Shown: positions 17,716-27,283, numbered from the stretch's first letter. The stretch: 64,000 nt of DNA from Nostoc sp. ATCC 43529 (GCA_003326205.1 LWTK01000046.1:434001-498000), one strand, 5' to 3'. A program made the numbers and translations. The notes: generated by a model not told the origin, from the sequence alone.

Positions 17716-18523
17716 TTAAGAATTTTTAGCAACAATCCGATCCATATACCAGTTAATTCCAGGAGCTAGCAGGCTGTGGAACCTGCTAAGCAATGTCATT
17801 TCTATTCCGGGAGTAATTGTAAATGATTTTTTGTTAATACCTTGTACGATTTCAAAAGCCACTTTCTCGGCCCTCCAAGTCTTGGCAGTGCCAGTAATCA
17901 TTTTTGTTTCTACAGGCTTGGTTTTGTTTTCTTCCTCAAGTTGTGGGGTGTCAGTGTCGGGAGGATAAACAATTGAGACGTTAATTTTCATTAACTTCAA
18001 CTCACCGCGCAGAGACTCAGCTAAACCCCGTAAGGCAAACTTGCTAGGGCTATATGGCGTGTAGCCATAGATACCAATCAAACCTGCGCCAGAAGAGATT
18101 AGTACGATATCACCCTGTCGTTGTTGTTCCATTGCTGGTAGTACTGCCCTGATGCAGTAAAGTGAGCCAAAATAATTGACTGCCATTGTACGTTCAAAAA
18201 CCTCTGTTGAGAGTTCTTGAAAATAACCAGGTTGAGCGATACCAGCACAGGTAATTAACAAAGCCGATTTGGTCAATAGCTGTTTTAATAGCTTGCTGGG
18301 CTTGAATTCGGTCTGCTACATCTGCCGAAATGGTAATAACGCGCTGATTTGGATGCACTCTTAGTGTTTCTATTTCTGCTTTTGCAGTCTCCAGTTTAGT
18401 TTGGCTGCGAGCAACAATTGAAATATGTGCGCCTTGGCTAGCTAAGAGTTTGGCTGTTGCTTTACCGATTCCACTAGAGCCGCCAGTAATAATAGCGTGT
18501 TTTTGGTCAAAATTTCTATTCAT
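17716..18523 (-). pseudogene. Short-chain dehydrogenase/reductase broken by a frameshift
   Basis: Two overlapping leftward frames together encode one SDR. The first (ATG at 18523) has the Rossmann TGGSSGIGKATAKLLASQGA motif and the ISADVADR acidic loop. The second carries ITCAGIAQPGYFQE, the catalytic Ser in LISSGAG, and YTPYSPSKFALRG with the Tyr-x-x-x-Lys pair, then a C-terminal membrane-proximal tail. The frame is lost near 18265-18275, between AIDQIG and LLITCAG; a residue count against SDR spacing suggests about eight bases are missing. The layout resembles 3-ketodihydrosphingosine reductase-like SDRs, but the substrate is not known. An ATG inside the second frame gives 186 residues without the cofactor motif, so an active enzyme is unlikely unless the shift is a sequencing error. 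Confidence 0.8.
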
Positions 18524-18674
18524 AATTTTGAGGATAATCTTGAAACAGGCAAAGTAATTCGTCATAGATAATACTCTCGTGGTCGGCAAATTACGTAATT
18601 CGTAGTTTTAATTAGTGAAGGCTTAAACCTACCACCTAGAAGCACCACCAAATCAAATATTTGATGGGAGTTTA

Positions 18675-18760
18675 TACCCTCTTTAATTACGAATTACGTA
18701 GCTTGCTTCTCGCCAAAGGCCAGTATTACGAATTACGAATTAGTAATTATTTCGTAACTC
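18675..18760. repeat. ATTACGA-type short tandem repeats
   Basis: AATTACGAATTACGTAGCTT and ATTACGAATTACGAATTAGT blocks flank a 25-base unrelated piece. This is the heptamer repeat type also seen at 25983-26013 and 39780-39822. Confidence 0.6.
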
Positions 18761-18859
18761 ATGCTGTTAAACGCTATTAACTGTCAACCGTCAACAGTTA
18801 ACAGCCAATACGAAAAGATGTCCTGGGTTAAATGGATTACAACTAAATTAATTTTGTCC

Positions 18860-19162
18860 CTATTCGTGAAAATTTTCCAGCTTGTTTGGATTTACCCAAC
18901 GATTCACAAATTCATTTTTATTTTTGTACACCTTAATTTGCACTTCCTTGGAACCTAACTTGACCACTTCTGCGGGAATTCTTTGGATATCAGCAGAATC
19001 ACCACGAGCCTTGTAAAGCCAAATAACTTTTTGTCCTACTTCAAAGTAGTCAGGATTGCTAGTTAAGGACGATGCTGTTTTTGCCCAGGTGGGAGATGCA
19101 ACTGCTAAATTGAACAAAAATACTAATAACACTAAAGTAATTTGGATAAATTTGATGTTCAT
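18860..19162 (-). CDS. Small exported hypothetical protein with SH3-like body
   Basis: Start at 19162 gives a 100-residue protein (24 more bases upstream are open to 19186). Residues 1-30 (MNIKFIQITLVLLVFLFNLA, ending ASPTWA) form a signal peptide with a likely cleavage after TWA. The mature part has a strand pattern VGQKVIWLYKARGDS, PAEVVKLGSKEVQIKVY, and NRWVNPNKLE, which is the layout of a small SH3/Tudor-like barrel. Such short periplasmic barrels are common hypothetical proteins in cyanobacteria. The gene is alone between a repeat region and a long AT-rich spacer. The function is unknown; the export prediction is good. Confidence 0.6.
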   Translation of the reverse strand: MNIKFIQITLVLLVFLFNLAVASPTWAKTASSLTSNPDYFEVGQKVIWLYKARGDSADIQRIPAEVVKLGSKEVQIKVYKNKNEFVNRWVNPNKLENFHE

Positions 19163-19186
19163 TACAGTTAGTAGATTTTTAGACAA

Positions 19187-19795
19187 TGCTGGTGGAATAA
19201 TTGCTAGAAAGGGTTAAGATTGTTTGTTTATTACCTTTCTCAAAACTTATTTTAAAATTGCGCTAATTTCATAAATTTTACTTCTTTAATTGAGTATTCT
19301 TTAGCTCTATTAATGCTGAATATATGTTAGTTTAATTTTGAGTAATAAAAGTTATATTTAAATCTTGAATACTTCTACAATAAACAATTTTTCAAATACA
19401 ATCAAATGTTATTCTTTGTTAAAACCATAAATTAAACTAATCGTAGATTATCTAAATAAATTGCTCAATACAGGTAGTGGTTGACAATATATTTCGAGTA
19501 AAGTCAAGTAAACAAGCTAAATTTCAAAAGCAAGAATTAAGCTTGTTTCCCTTGTCAATTTTAGCTCGGAGAATTGACCAAATATGCTGTTTGTGGATTT
19601 TGATGAGTTTTGTCATCGAATTTTTGGGCAGCGATCGCACTACATCAGCTTGTCTATTCTAACTAATGGAAAAAGCTGCCCAAATCAGAATCTCTATCTC
19701 AAGAATAATTGACGCCAAATAGCGCTCTAACGTAAACATTAAATATATAGAGCATTATAACTTTCATTTATCTGCTTCACAGTAGAAGACTACTT
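19187..19795. other. 609-base AT-rich spacer, no gene supported
   Basis: The stretch is very AT-rich at 19220-19480. One frame at 19477-19662 lacks a ribosome binding site and family likeness. The region could hold promoters for the exported small protein (leftward) and for the HTH remnant (rightward), but no boxes stand out. Confidence 0.35.
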
Positions 19796-20026
19796 GTGGC
19801 AAAACAATCCAATATTAGTAAGCTAGTTCGTGAGCTGCGGCAAGAATTGAATTCTCAATAAAAATTTGCCGCCGAGTTTGGTGTGGCGTTTACAACAATA
19901 AAGCGTTGGTAAAATGGACGCGCAACACCCTCTCCTTTGGGAATGCAGCGTATTAGTACCTTACTCAATGAGTTGGGCGATCGAAGTAAAATTCTCCAAG
20001 GGACATACTTTGGGGAAGAAAAGTAA
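19796..20026 (+). pseudogene. Decayed XRE-type helix-turn-helix gene with two nonsense codons
   Basis: Starting with GTG at 19796, 77 codons read as a complete small XRE DNA-binding domain except for two TAA codons. The pattern is KLVRELRQELNSQ, stop, KFAAEFGVAFTTIKRW, stop, NGRATPSPLGMQRISTLLNE. In intact relatives both stop positions are glutamates (SQEKFA and RWENG), so each is one GAA to TAA change away from sense. The true stop is at 20024. It lies 115-135 bases upstream of the hybrid histidine kinase on the same strand. In cyanobacteria such HTH modules often stand next to large sensor kinases, so the two may once have worked together. Not expected to give full protein. Confidence 0.75.
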
Positions 20027-20161
20027 GCTTGTTTTATGGTGCTGAGTTCGGAGTCAAAATCGCCCTCAACACTATTTGGGCCATACCAAAAAAGGATTTT
20101 GACCAGTACATGACCAAAACTGTAGCTTAGTACCCGACCCATGACTAATCGAGAGGAACCA

Positions 20162-23100
20162 ATGAAAAACGAGTCAACGTCAGCAAGCAACGCCGACGGT
20201 AATTTCCTTCTCGGTGGAGGTGAAATGGGTGCGCGGATGCGAGAATTCGACTGGTCGCAAACCTCCCTTGGCCTAACACAGCATTGGCCGCAGAGTTTGA
20301 AAACTGCGGTGCGGATTATGCTCACTTGTCGTCAACCGATGTTTGTCTGGTGGGGCGACGAACTAATTAATCTTTACAACGATCCTTACAAAGCTATTAT
20401 TGGCGGCAAACATCCACAAGCACTCGGTCAGCCAGCTTCCCATGTGTGGCGGGAGATTTGGGATCAGATTAGACCGCGAGCAGAATCAGCGCTGCTGAAG
20501 AACGAGGGTACTTACGATGAAGCGCTACTGCTGATTATGGAGCGTAATGGTTACCCAGAAGAAACTTATTATACTTTTTCCTATAGCCCGGTTCCCAATG
20601 ATGAGGGACAGACAGGCGGGATTATCTGTGCCAATACAGACGACACACAACGCATTATTGGTGAGCGTCAGTTAAAACTGTTACGGGAGTTGGCAACCAG
20701 GACAGCAGATGCACGTACATTTGATGAAGCCTGTACCCTGAGTGCCAGTTGTCTGGAAACCAACCCCTATGACTTACCCTTTGCAATGATTTATTTGGTC
20801 GAGCCAGATCGACAAGAAGTTTTTCTCGCCAGGACATGCGGCATTGAGCCAAACCACATAGCAGTTCCACAAACGGTTGCTCTCGATTCTGATGCAATTT
20901 GGCCTTTTGGGGAAGTGATGACAACCCATCAAACAAAACTGGTTGACATTGTAGCAGCGGATTTTGGCAATTTGACTTGTGGGATATGGGAGCGAACGCC
21001 ACATCAAGCACTGGTTATACCCATTGCACCATCAGGTGAAACAGGCAAAGCTGCCATCTTAATTGCTGGCTTAAACCCCTTCAGGCTGTTTGACGACAAT
21101 TACAAAGGATTCATGGAACTAGTTGCAGCTCAAATCGCAGCTAGCATTGCCAACGCCCAAGCTTACGAACAAGAGCGCAAACGGGCTGAAGCTTTAGCAG
21201 AAATCGATCGCGCCAAAACTATCTTTTTTAGCAACGTCAGCCACGAGTTTCGTACCCCACTAACTTTAATGTTGGGGCCACTAGAAGACATCCTAGCCAA
21301 TTGTGGCGGCTTGTTACCAGCCAACGAACAACAGCAGTTAAAAATGGTGCAACGTAACGGACTGCGCTTGTTGAAATTAGTCAATAGCCTCCTAGATTTC
21401 TCGCGTATAGAAGCCGGAAGGGTTCAAGCTTCATACGAACCCACCGACCTTGCCACTTTCACCGGAGAATTAGCTAGTGTTTTTCGTTCAGCGATTGAAC
21501 GGGCAGGAATGCAGTTATCAGTTAATTGTCCTCCCCTACCCGCACCAGTGTATGTGGATCGCCAAATGTGGGAAAAAATTGTTCTCAACCTGTTGTCTAA
21601 CGCTTTTAAATTCACGTTGGCAGGAAAAATTGTAGTGAATTTGCAGTGGGTGGGAGAAGAGGATGGGGGGACGCAAGGACGCGGGGACGCGGGGAAAGAA
21701 GATGGGGGGATAAAGGGACATGAGAATGTAGAGAATTTATCACAAACAATCTCCGCGTCTCCCCCTCTCCCCGTCCCCGCGTCTTCTTCCGTAGAATTGT
21801 CGGTGCAAGATACAGGAATTGGTATCCCAGCAGCAGAAATTCCTCATCTGTTTGAACGATTTCACCGGGTCAAAGGAGCGCAAGGACGAACTTTTGAAGG
21901 ATCGGGAATTGGCTTGTCACTGGTGCAAGAATTGGTGAAAATGCATGGTGGAACTGTCCAAGTAAGCACTGTTCTGGGAGGAGGCAGTTGTTTTACTGTG
22001 TCTATTCCTACAGGTTATGCTCATTTGCCTCCAGATAGGATTAGCGCCACTCGAACTTTAAGTTCAACAGCCTTAGGTGCAGCACCCTACATAGAAGAAG
22101 CCCTGCGTTGGCTACCTGAAGAGGGGAATAGGGACTGGGGACTAGGGACTGGGGATCGGGAAATAAGGGAATTTTCGCAATCCCTAATCCCCAATCCCCA
22201 ATCCCCAATATCCCGCATTCTCCTAGCTGATGACAATTCTGATATGCGCGATTATGTCAAGCGATTGTTAAGCCAGCACTATGAAGTGGAAGCAGTGCCC
22301 GATGGTTTAGCTGCTTTGAATTCTGTTCGGGAGCGTCTGCCAGACTTAGTACTGACAGATGTGATGATGCCTTTATTAGATGGCTTTGGATTGTTACAAG
22401 CATTACGAAGCGATCCGCAGACGAAAAAAGTTCCGATTATTCTGCTGTCGGCACGGGCAGGAGAAGAGGCACGGGTGGAAGGGTTAGAAGCTGGAGCTGA
22501 TGATTACCTGATTAAACCGTTCTCTGCCCGTGAATTGTTGGTACGGGTAGAAGCAGCCTTAAAAATGGCTCGTCTGAGACAGGAGACAATGCAACGGGAA
22601 CAAGAGCTACGGTTTGAAGCGGAGGTAGCAAAAGCACACTTGGAGACCGTGTTAGCTGGTATTCAAGACCAGTTCTTTGTATTGGATCGCGAGTGGCGCT
22701 ACACCTTTGTCAATGAACGGGTAGCTGAAGTTGTGGGCTTTTCAAAGGAAGAGTTGCTCGGTAGGAGCATTTGGGAGATGTTTCCAGATCTCGTGGGAAC
22801 TGAATTTTATACCCAGGTTCATCGGGCGATCGCCCAACAGACCGTGGTTCGTTTTGAATACTTTTATGCTAAATGGAATCGCTGGTTTGAGAATCGTATC
22901 TATCCCTTTAATGAAGGAGTATCAATCTTTGTTACAGATGTCAGTGATGTCTACGAGGAACTACGCTTACGCAAACAAGCCCAAGAGGCACTTCGAGAGA
23001 GTGAGGAACGCTTTCGGCTAATGGCAGATTCAGCACCGACATTAATTTGGATGGCTGGGATTGATAAATCATGTAATTATTTTAACAAAACATGGTTGGA

Positions 23101-24550
23101 CTTTACTGGGCGCAGCATAGGGGAAGAGATGGGCAATGGTTGGACTCAAGGAGTGCATTCGGAAGATTTACAATATTGCTTAGATACTTATGTAAATGCT
23201 TTTGATGCCCGTCAAAGGTTTCAAATGGAATATCGACTCAGACGCTTTGATGGGCAATACCGCTGGGTTTTTGATGTAGGTGTACCCAGGTTTACTCCCG
23301 AAGGAGACTTTTTAGGCTACATCGGTTCGTCTATTGATATTACCGAACGCAAGGCAGCAGAATCAGAACGCGATCGCCTGCTGCAATTAGAGCAAGCTGC
23401 CAGAAACGAAGCCGAAAGAGCCAACCGCATCAAAGATGAGTTTCTAGCGGTGCTTTCCCATGAATTGCGATCGCCCCTAAATCCGATTCTGGGTTGGGCA
23501 AATTTGTTAAAGACGCGTGAGTTTGACCCAGTGGCGCTTAAAAAAGCGATCGCCACCATTGAGCGTAATGCTAAATTACAAGCTCAGCTCATTGAAGATT
23601 TGCTCGATGTCTCCCGCATCTTACAAGGTAAACTCAGCCTCAATATGTTTCCCGTCAGTCTAGTGCTTGTGATTGATGCAGCATTGGAGACAGTGCGTTT
23701 GGCAGCAGAAGCTAAAAATATTCAAATTCATAAAATCTTCGATACTTCTATAGAGAGAGTTTTGGGCGATTCCGGTCGTTTACAACAAGTAATCTGGAAT
23801 TTGTTATCGAATGCCGTGAAATTCACCCCTGAAGGAGGAAAAATTGAGATTCAACTCCAGCAGGTTGACACTCAAGCTCAGATTACCGTCAGCGACACAG
23901 GTAAGGGGATCAGCCGCGAATTCCTTCCTCATGTGTTTGAATATTTCCGTCAAGCTGACAGCACGACAACCCGAAAGTTTGGTGGCTTAGGGTTAGGCTT
24001 AGCAATTGTCCGTCATTTGGTAGAACTACATGGGGGAACGATTTGGGCACAAAGCTTAGGCGAAGGACATGGAGCCACTTTCACAGTCAGACTACCGTTA
24101 ATCAAAAAATATTTAAGTAAAAAACAAGACAACAACATTCCTGCCTCCCATGTTTCCCCCGCAACTGAAATTCTTACGGGCATCCAAATTTTAGTTGTGG
24201 ACGATGACACAGATACCCGTGAATTCCACACATTCGTCCTCGAACAGGCTGGAGCAAAGGTGACTGCTGCGGCATCTGCTTTGGAAGCTCTACAAGCCTT
24301 GGCACAGTCAAAGCCGGATATTCTGGTAAGCGATATCGGAATGCCAGAAACAGACGGCCACATGCTGATGCGCCAAGTTAAAGCATTGCAAGCAGAACAC
24401 AACAAACAGATTTTAGCGATCGCTTTAACTGCTTATGCAGGAGAAATCAACCAGCAAAAAGCACTCGAATCAGGATTTCAAAAGCATATATCCAAACCCG
24501 TCGAACCAGAGGAGTTAGTCAAGGCAATTGCTACTTTGATTGGTAGATAG
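20162..24550 (+). CDS. Hybrid histidine kinase with two kinase cores and two receiver domains
   Basis: About 1462 residues, cytosolic, no membrane segments. An ATG at 20141 is also open, but 20162 has GAGAGGAACC upstream. Order, with residue numbers from 20141: PAS-like sensor (45-170), GAF (175-345), HisKA with NVSHEFRTPL (about 366), HATPase with the NLLSNAFKFT N-box (about 490), receiver with RILLADDNSDMRDYV and TDVMMPLLDG (690-805), two PAS domains (830-1065), second HisKA with AVLSHELRSPLNP (about 1105), HATPase with NLLSNAVKFTPEGG (1210-1310), and receiver with ILVVDDDTDTREF and VSDIGMPETDG (1348-1465). Both His and both Asp acceptors are present, so a phosphorelay is plausible. Two low-complexity insertions interrupt inter-motif loops. 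The signal and output partner are unknown. Confidence 0.95.
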   Translation: MKNESTSASNADGNFLLGGGEMGARMREFDWSQTSLGLTQHWPQSLKTAVRIMLTCRQPMFVWWGDELINLYNDPYKAIIGGKHPQALGQPASHVWREIWDQIRPRAESALLKNEGTYDEALLLIMERNGYPEETYYTFSYSPVPNDEGQTGGIICANTDDTQRIIGERQLKLLRELATRTADARTFDEACTLSASCLETNPYDLPFAMIYLVEPDRQEVFLARTCGIEPNHIAVPQTVALDSDAIWPFGEVMTTHQTKLVDIVAADFGNLTCGIWERTPHQALVIPIAPSGETGKAAILIAGLNPFRLFDDNYKGFMELVAAQIAASIANAQAYEQERKRAEALAEIDRAKTIFFSNVSHEFRTPLTLMLGPLEDILANCGGLLPANEQQQLKMVQRNGLRLLKLVNSLLDFSRIEAGRVQASYEPTDLATFTGELASVFRSAIERAGMQLSVNCPPLPAPVYVDRQMWEKIVLNLLSNAFKFTLAGKIVVNLQWVGEEDGGTQGRGDAGKEDGGIKGHENVENLSQTISASPPLPVPASSSVELSVQDTGIGIPAAEIPHLFERFHRVKGAQGRTFEGSGIGLSLVQELVKMHGGTVQVSTVLGGGSCFTVSIPTGYAHLPPDRISATRTLSSTALGAAPYIEEALRWLPEEGNRDWGLGTGDREIREFSQSLIPNPQSPISRILLADDNSDMRDYVKRLLSQHYEVEAVPDGLAALNSVRERLPDLVLTDVMMPLLDGFGLLQALRSDPQTKKVPIILLSARAGEEARVEGLEAGADDYLIKPFSARELLVRVEAALKMARLRQETMQREQELRFEAEVAKAHLETVLAGIQDQFFVLDREWRYTFVNERVAEVVGFSKEELLGRSIWEMFPDLVGTEFYTQVHRAIAQQTVVRFEYFYAKWNRWFENRIYPFNEGVSIFVTDVSDVYEELRLRKQAQEALRESEERFRLMADSAPTLIWMAGIDKSCNYFNKTWLDFTGRSIGEEMGNGWTQGVHSEDLQYCLDTYVNAFDARQRFQMEYRLRRFDGQYRWVFDVGVPRFTPEGDFLGYIGSSIDITERKAAESERDRLLQLEQAARNEAERANRIKDEFLAVLSHELRSPLNPILGWANLLKTREFDPVALKKAIATIERNAKLQAQLIEDLLDVSRILQGKLSLNMFPVSLVLVIDAALETVRLAAEAKNIQIHKIFDTSIERVLGDSGRLQQVIWNLLSNAVKFTPEGGKIEIQLQQVDTQAQITVSDTGKGISREFLPHVFEYFRQADSTTTRKFGGLGLGLAIVRHLVELHGGTIWAQSLGEGHGATFTVRLPLIKKYLSKKQDNNIPASHVSPATEILTGIQILVVDDDTDTREFHTFVLEQAGAKVTAAASALEALQALAQSKPDILVSDIGMPETDGHMLMRQVKALQAEHNKQILAIALTAYAGEINQQKALESGFQKHISKPVEPEELVKAIATLIGR
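21655..21790. repeat. Hairpin-type repeat in frame within the first ATPase domain of the kinase
   Basis: GGGACGCGGGGACG-type sequence at the left and its complement-like CCCCGTCCCCGCGTCTTC at the right form a long imperfect inverted repeat. It encodes roughly 45 residues of Gly/Asp then Ser/Pro between two strands of the HATPase domain. Confidence 0.7.
22122..22208. repeat. Second in-frame repeat in the kinase, before receiver 1
   Basis: GGGACTGGGGACTAGGGACT at the left and CCCCAATCCCCAATCCCC at the right form an inverted pair. It encodes the linker GNRDWGLGTGDREIREF and SLIPNPQSPIS ahead of the receiver domain. Confidence 0.7.
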
Positions 24551-24662
24551 GAATAGGGAATGGGGCATTGGGCATTGGGCATTGGGAAGAGGCAGAGGGG
24601 CAAGGGGCAAAGGGGAGAATAAAAAATTACTTCTTTCCCCATGCCCCAGTCCCCAGTCCCCC
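24551..24662. repeat. Low-complexity hairpin repeat between convergent genes
   Basis: Tandem GGGCATT heptamers and GGGGCAA units are followed after an AT-rich loop by CCCCATGCCCCAGTCCCC. The two halves can pair. It separates the kinase from the convergent hypothetical gene and could act as a bidirectional terminator. Confidence 0.6.
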
Positions 24663-25100
24663 TCATCCCTTAGCGTGCTTGTCGATGATATTGGCTAAGT
24701 CTGGTACCGCCTCTTCGACGTGTTTTTTCGCTGAGCCGCGAAGCTTTTCATAGGTTCCTCGCACGATTTGGCGTTTCACAGTTTTGAGCCTCGCGTCAGT
24801 TACGCTTAAAAGCGCATCTGCTGTATCTGATGAATTCGCAATTACGTGTCCCACTGGGTCGCCCTTCTGGACGCCTTCATTCCAAATGGGATCGAGCGCC
24901 GTGAAACACTGCGGTAAAAGTTGTTCAACAGCATAGGGAATGTATCCAGGCTTGACTCCTTTTAAGGCTCCAAAGGCAGCTTTCAAAGCCATACCGCTGA
25001 TACCTGACTTAGAAGCAACTTGTGTTTCGAGCAGGTTGCAGCAGTCTTCTACGACCATAGCTTTTTTGTTTGGGTTCAAAAGTTCGTCGCTAAGTCCCAT
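24663..25100 (-). CDS. Conserved-looking hypothetical helical protein
   Basis: A 145-residue soluble protein, mostly alpha-helical, without signal peptide or membrane segments. It begins MGLSDELLNPNKKAMVVEDC, has a central GVKPGYIPYAVEQLLPQCF segment, and ends with a basic, helical part (KTVKRQIVRGTYEKLRGSAK). The start ATG at 25100 has a good ribosome binding site on the minus strand (AGGAGGAG in the upstream bases). Codon use is normal for the host. I recognise it only as a cyanobacterial/actinobacterial-type hypothetical; no function is proposed. It is transcribed leftward, convergent with the hybrid kinase. Confidence 0.75.
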   Translation of the reverse strand: MGLSDELLNPNKKAMVVEDCCNLLETQVASKSGISGMALKAAFGALKGVKPGYIPYAVEQLLPQCFTALDPIWNEGVQKGDPVGHVIANSSDTADALLSVTDARLKTVKRQIVRGTYEKLRGSAKKHVEEAVPDLANIIDKHAKG

Positions 25101-25644
25101 TTCACTCCTCCTGAGAAATCCAGTACTTAATTTTCATTCGACTAATTTTTTAGCAAGCAGGAAGTTACAGAAAATGGTATCTGAGATGCCATTATCAGTC
25201 CTAAAGATAACCTTGCTGTGCTGTTCAATGGTAGTTCTGAAGTTAGCTATAACCTAAATTAGGTAATCTTAGTATCACATCATGAGATTAAAATTAAGTA
25301 AATACAATTAATTTGCGCCATTAAAGTGAAAAATTTTATACTAAATAAGCAATTTGAGGTCAAACAGCATACAGATGCTTAACCAGCTGTTGAAAATTCT
25401 AGCAAGTACTGGTGCGATCGCAAATACTACATTTTTTTACAAATTTTATAACTACTTAGCTATGAAGAAATATTTTGTTAGGAGTATCATTTGTTTGTGT
25501 AAAGTACTTTAAAAAAAAATTACTCTCATGGCAAGTCTGTGCCAATAGCATGTACAATTTTCACTTAAAATTTAAACGATGCTAGACAATGTGTGAGCAA
25601 CAAGTATCACTTTACTCCTGTAATTTCTAGTTAGGTGTAAGGCT
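25101..25644. other. 544-base spacer between divergent genes, AT-rich
   Basis: Holds the promoter regions of the leftward hypothetical gene and the rightward coiled-coil gene. There is an 8-base A run near 25512. A frame at 24940-25257 is antisense to the neighbour and not supported. No operator-like repeat is evident. Confidence 0.35.
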
Positions 25645-25854
25645 ATGATTTCTCAAGATTATGATGCAATTTCCGTTGTCGATGAACTGCTGAGAAAAAT
25701 CAGAATCAAAGAAAGTCAGCTAAAAATAGCACAAGAATCTGATATGGTGAACGTAGTTACAGCATTACAGACTCAACTGTTAGAATTACAGCATCAGTTA
25801 TCAGAGTCACCAGACTCTGAATTGCAAGCGTTGATGAGTTTGTTAGACGATTAA
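25645..25854 (+). CDS. Small coiled-coil hypothetical protein
   Basis: A 69-residue acidic protein. Residues about 12-55 form a heptad pattern (VDELLRKIRIKESQLKIAQE, then TALQTQLLELQHQLSE), consistent with one coiled coil or helical hairpin. AGGTGTAAGG lies about ten bases upstream of the ATG at 25645. No catalytic or metal motif. It is a single rightward gene with a heptamer repeat region downstream. Expressed status is plausible because composition and start are good, but no family is recognised. Confidence 0.6.
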   Translation: MISQDYDAISVVDELLRKIRIKESQLKIAQESDMVNVVTALQTQLLELQHQLSESPDSELQALMSLLDD

Positions 25855-25982
25855 AAATTTCCTAATTGATAATACTTGCTTTGGGGGATAAGCAAGCTAC
25901 CTAATTAAATTAGTTGAGGATTTAGCCTCAACTAATTGAAGACTATCAAATCAAACATTTTGCTCGAGGACTCAAACCCAAT

Positions 25983-26013
25983 AATTACGAATTACGAATT
26001 ACGAATTAGTAAT
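25983..26013. repeat. Short tandem repeat, ATTACGA heptamers
   Basis: Three adjacent copies of an AATTACG unit followed by ATTAGTAATTA. Typical short tandemly repeated sequence of heterocystous cyanobacteria. Confidence 0.75.
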
Positions 26014-26029
26014 TATTTGATTGTTCTAG

Positions 26030-26677
26030 CTAAACTTCTACCGGATGTTGTCCATAATAAGGCAAAGCCTCAGACCAATGAGGAGATTTGCCGTGCTGCC
26101 AATCAAGTTCAGCTAGTTCTAGAATACTTGTTACAGTCGCTGCTAACCCAGATTGGGCTTGAATCAGCTGATAACTGGTGTTCCAATTGACTAAAGTTTC
26201 CTGCCATATTTCTGGTGTCATAACTGTATCTGGCAATAAAGCTATTAGTCCAGAGGCATCTGGCATGGATTGATAGATAGCAGCAAAAATTTGACCTCGT
26301 TGTCCTGGCATTTGGACAGCAAAAGTTTTTGGATTTTGGCTTTTGCTTGCCTCTGACCAAGCTACCGCAGCCAAAGTCGAAATCGCAAATACAGGAATAG
26401 CTAACTGTTGCCCCAAAGTTCGGGCAGTGACGACACCAATACGAGTCCCAGTAAAGCCGCCAGGGCCTTTTGCAACTGCTATAAAGGATAAATCTGCCCA
26501 AGTTTGTGGTTTGATAAATTCAATTAGATATTGATGTATTAAGCTAGATAAATCACGCCCTAAATTCCAAACTTGAGAACGAGTCTCACCTGAAAAATTA
26601 CTAATTGCTATACCTAATTCTGGCGTTGTGGTGTGCAGTGATAAAGCGTATTTTGTTATGAAAATTTTTGTTGACAT
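26030..26677 (-). CDS. tsaB: TsaB, tRNA threonylcarbamoyladenosine (t6A37) biosynthesis protein
   Basis: A 215-residue protein with the TsaB (YeaZ) outline: N-terminal ALSLHTTTPELGIAI of the ASKHA ATPase-like fold, the conserved VAKGPGGFTGTRIGVVTARTL segment around residue 70-90 (quoted here in part), and a decayed second half typical of TsaB. TsaB pairs with the ATPase-like TsaD and with TsaE to transfer threonylcarbamoyl from the TsaC product to A37 of ANN-decoding tRNAs. It has no activity alone and scaffolds TsaD. The C-terminal end (EALPYYGQHPVEV) matches family ends. It is leftward; the spacer to the next leftward membrane gene is about 90 bases upstream. tsaD is not in the window. Confidence 0.92.
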   Translation of the reverse strand: MSTKIFITKYALSLHTTTPELGIAISNFSGETRSQVWNLGRDLSSLIHQYLIEFIKPQTWADLSFIAVAKGPGGFTGTRIGVVTARTLGQQLAIPVFAISTLAAVAWSEASKSQNPKTFAVQMPGQRGQIFAAIYQSMPDASGLIALLPDTVMTPEIWQETLVNWNTSYQLIQAQSGLAATVTSILELAELDWQHGKSPHWSEALPYYGQHPVEV

Positions 26678-26768
26678 GAACTATAAATTTACATTAAATT
26701 GATAAGATACAGCACTTTACAAGGTAATCAAGTAATTAAGTAGACAATTCTGCATCATCTTCGCAGCT

Positions 26769-27203
26769 TCAGTTACGAAAATAAGTAATCTTAAGCATTA
26801 AAGTTGCTACGAGTAATAGCCAAAATATCGGCAATCCAAAATAGATTCCTGCGTAAATGGCGTTAGTGGAGCGTGTCTTGATAGGCTCCACAGAAAGCCA
26901 GAGATTCATTATTGCAATATTAATTACTCCAAGAATAAAGTGTAAAACTAACACGAAAATTGTCAAAGAAATTGCAGAGACAGGTTGTAAGTTCAGGTAT
27001 TGCCCCCAAGCGATCGCCACTAAAAACAGAGTGCTAGCAAGACCCAGCCAGCGTATGCCCGTAACAGGAAAAAAGATAATAGCTGCTTCATTGGCTTTAA
27101 TTCCAGGATGTGTAAATGGGGACATAGGCAATGACCAAAACAACAGTAAGGCGGTACTGGCAAGTGAAGTAAACCAGGAACCCCAGAAGAAAGCTTGGTT
27201 CAT
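26769..27203 (-). CDS. Four-helix membrane protein, hypothetical
   Basis: A 144-residue integral membrane protein. Four hydrophobic segments are visible at about residues 8-24 (WFTSLASTALLLFWSL), 45-68 (around IRWLGLASTLFLVAIAW), 75-100 (SAISLTIFVLVLHFILGVIN) and 115-140 (FGLPIFWLLLVATLML). There are no charged catalytic residues inside the membrane. It lies between tsaB and the devA-like ATPase gene, all leftward, but 80-base gaps on both sides leave operon membership uncertain. No family was recognised and no function is suggested. Confidence 0.65.
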   Translation of the reverse strand: MNQAFFWGSWFTSLASTALLLFWSLPMSPFTHPGIKANEAAIIFFPVTGIRWLGLASTLFLVAIAWGQYLNLQPVSAISLTIFVLVLHFILGVINIAIMNLWLSVEPIKTRSTNAIYAGIYFGLPIFWLLLVATLMLKITYFRN

Positions 27204-27283
27204 GAACTTTAGACTCTGCGCGAAATATTACCAATAAAGAACAAGCTCGCCGACTTTCTCCATAAACAAGTCGGCAATCTATA

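Noticed and set aside
19477..19662. 61-residue frame upstream of the decayed HTH gene
   Set aside because: Weak start, no recognisable pattern, in an AT-rich spacer; listed as part of the spacer.
20141..20161. Upstream ATG of the hybrid kinase as the start
   Set aside because: No ribosome binding site ahead of it, whereas the ATG at 20162 has GAGAGGAACC at proper distance; not excluded.
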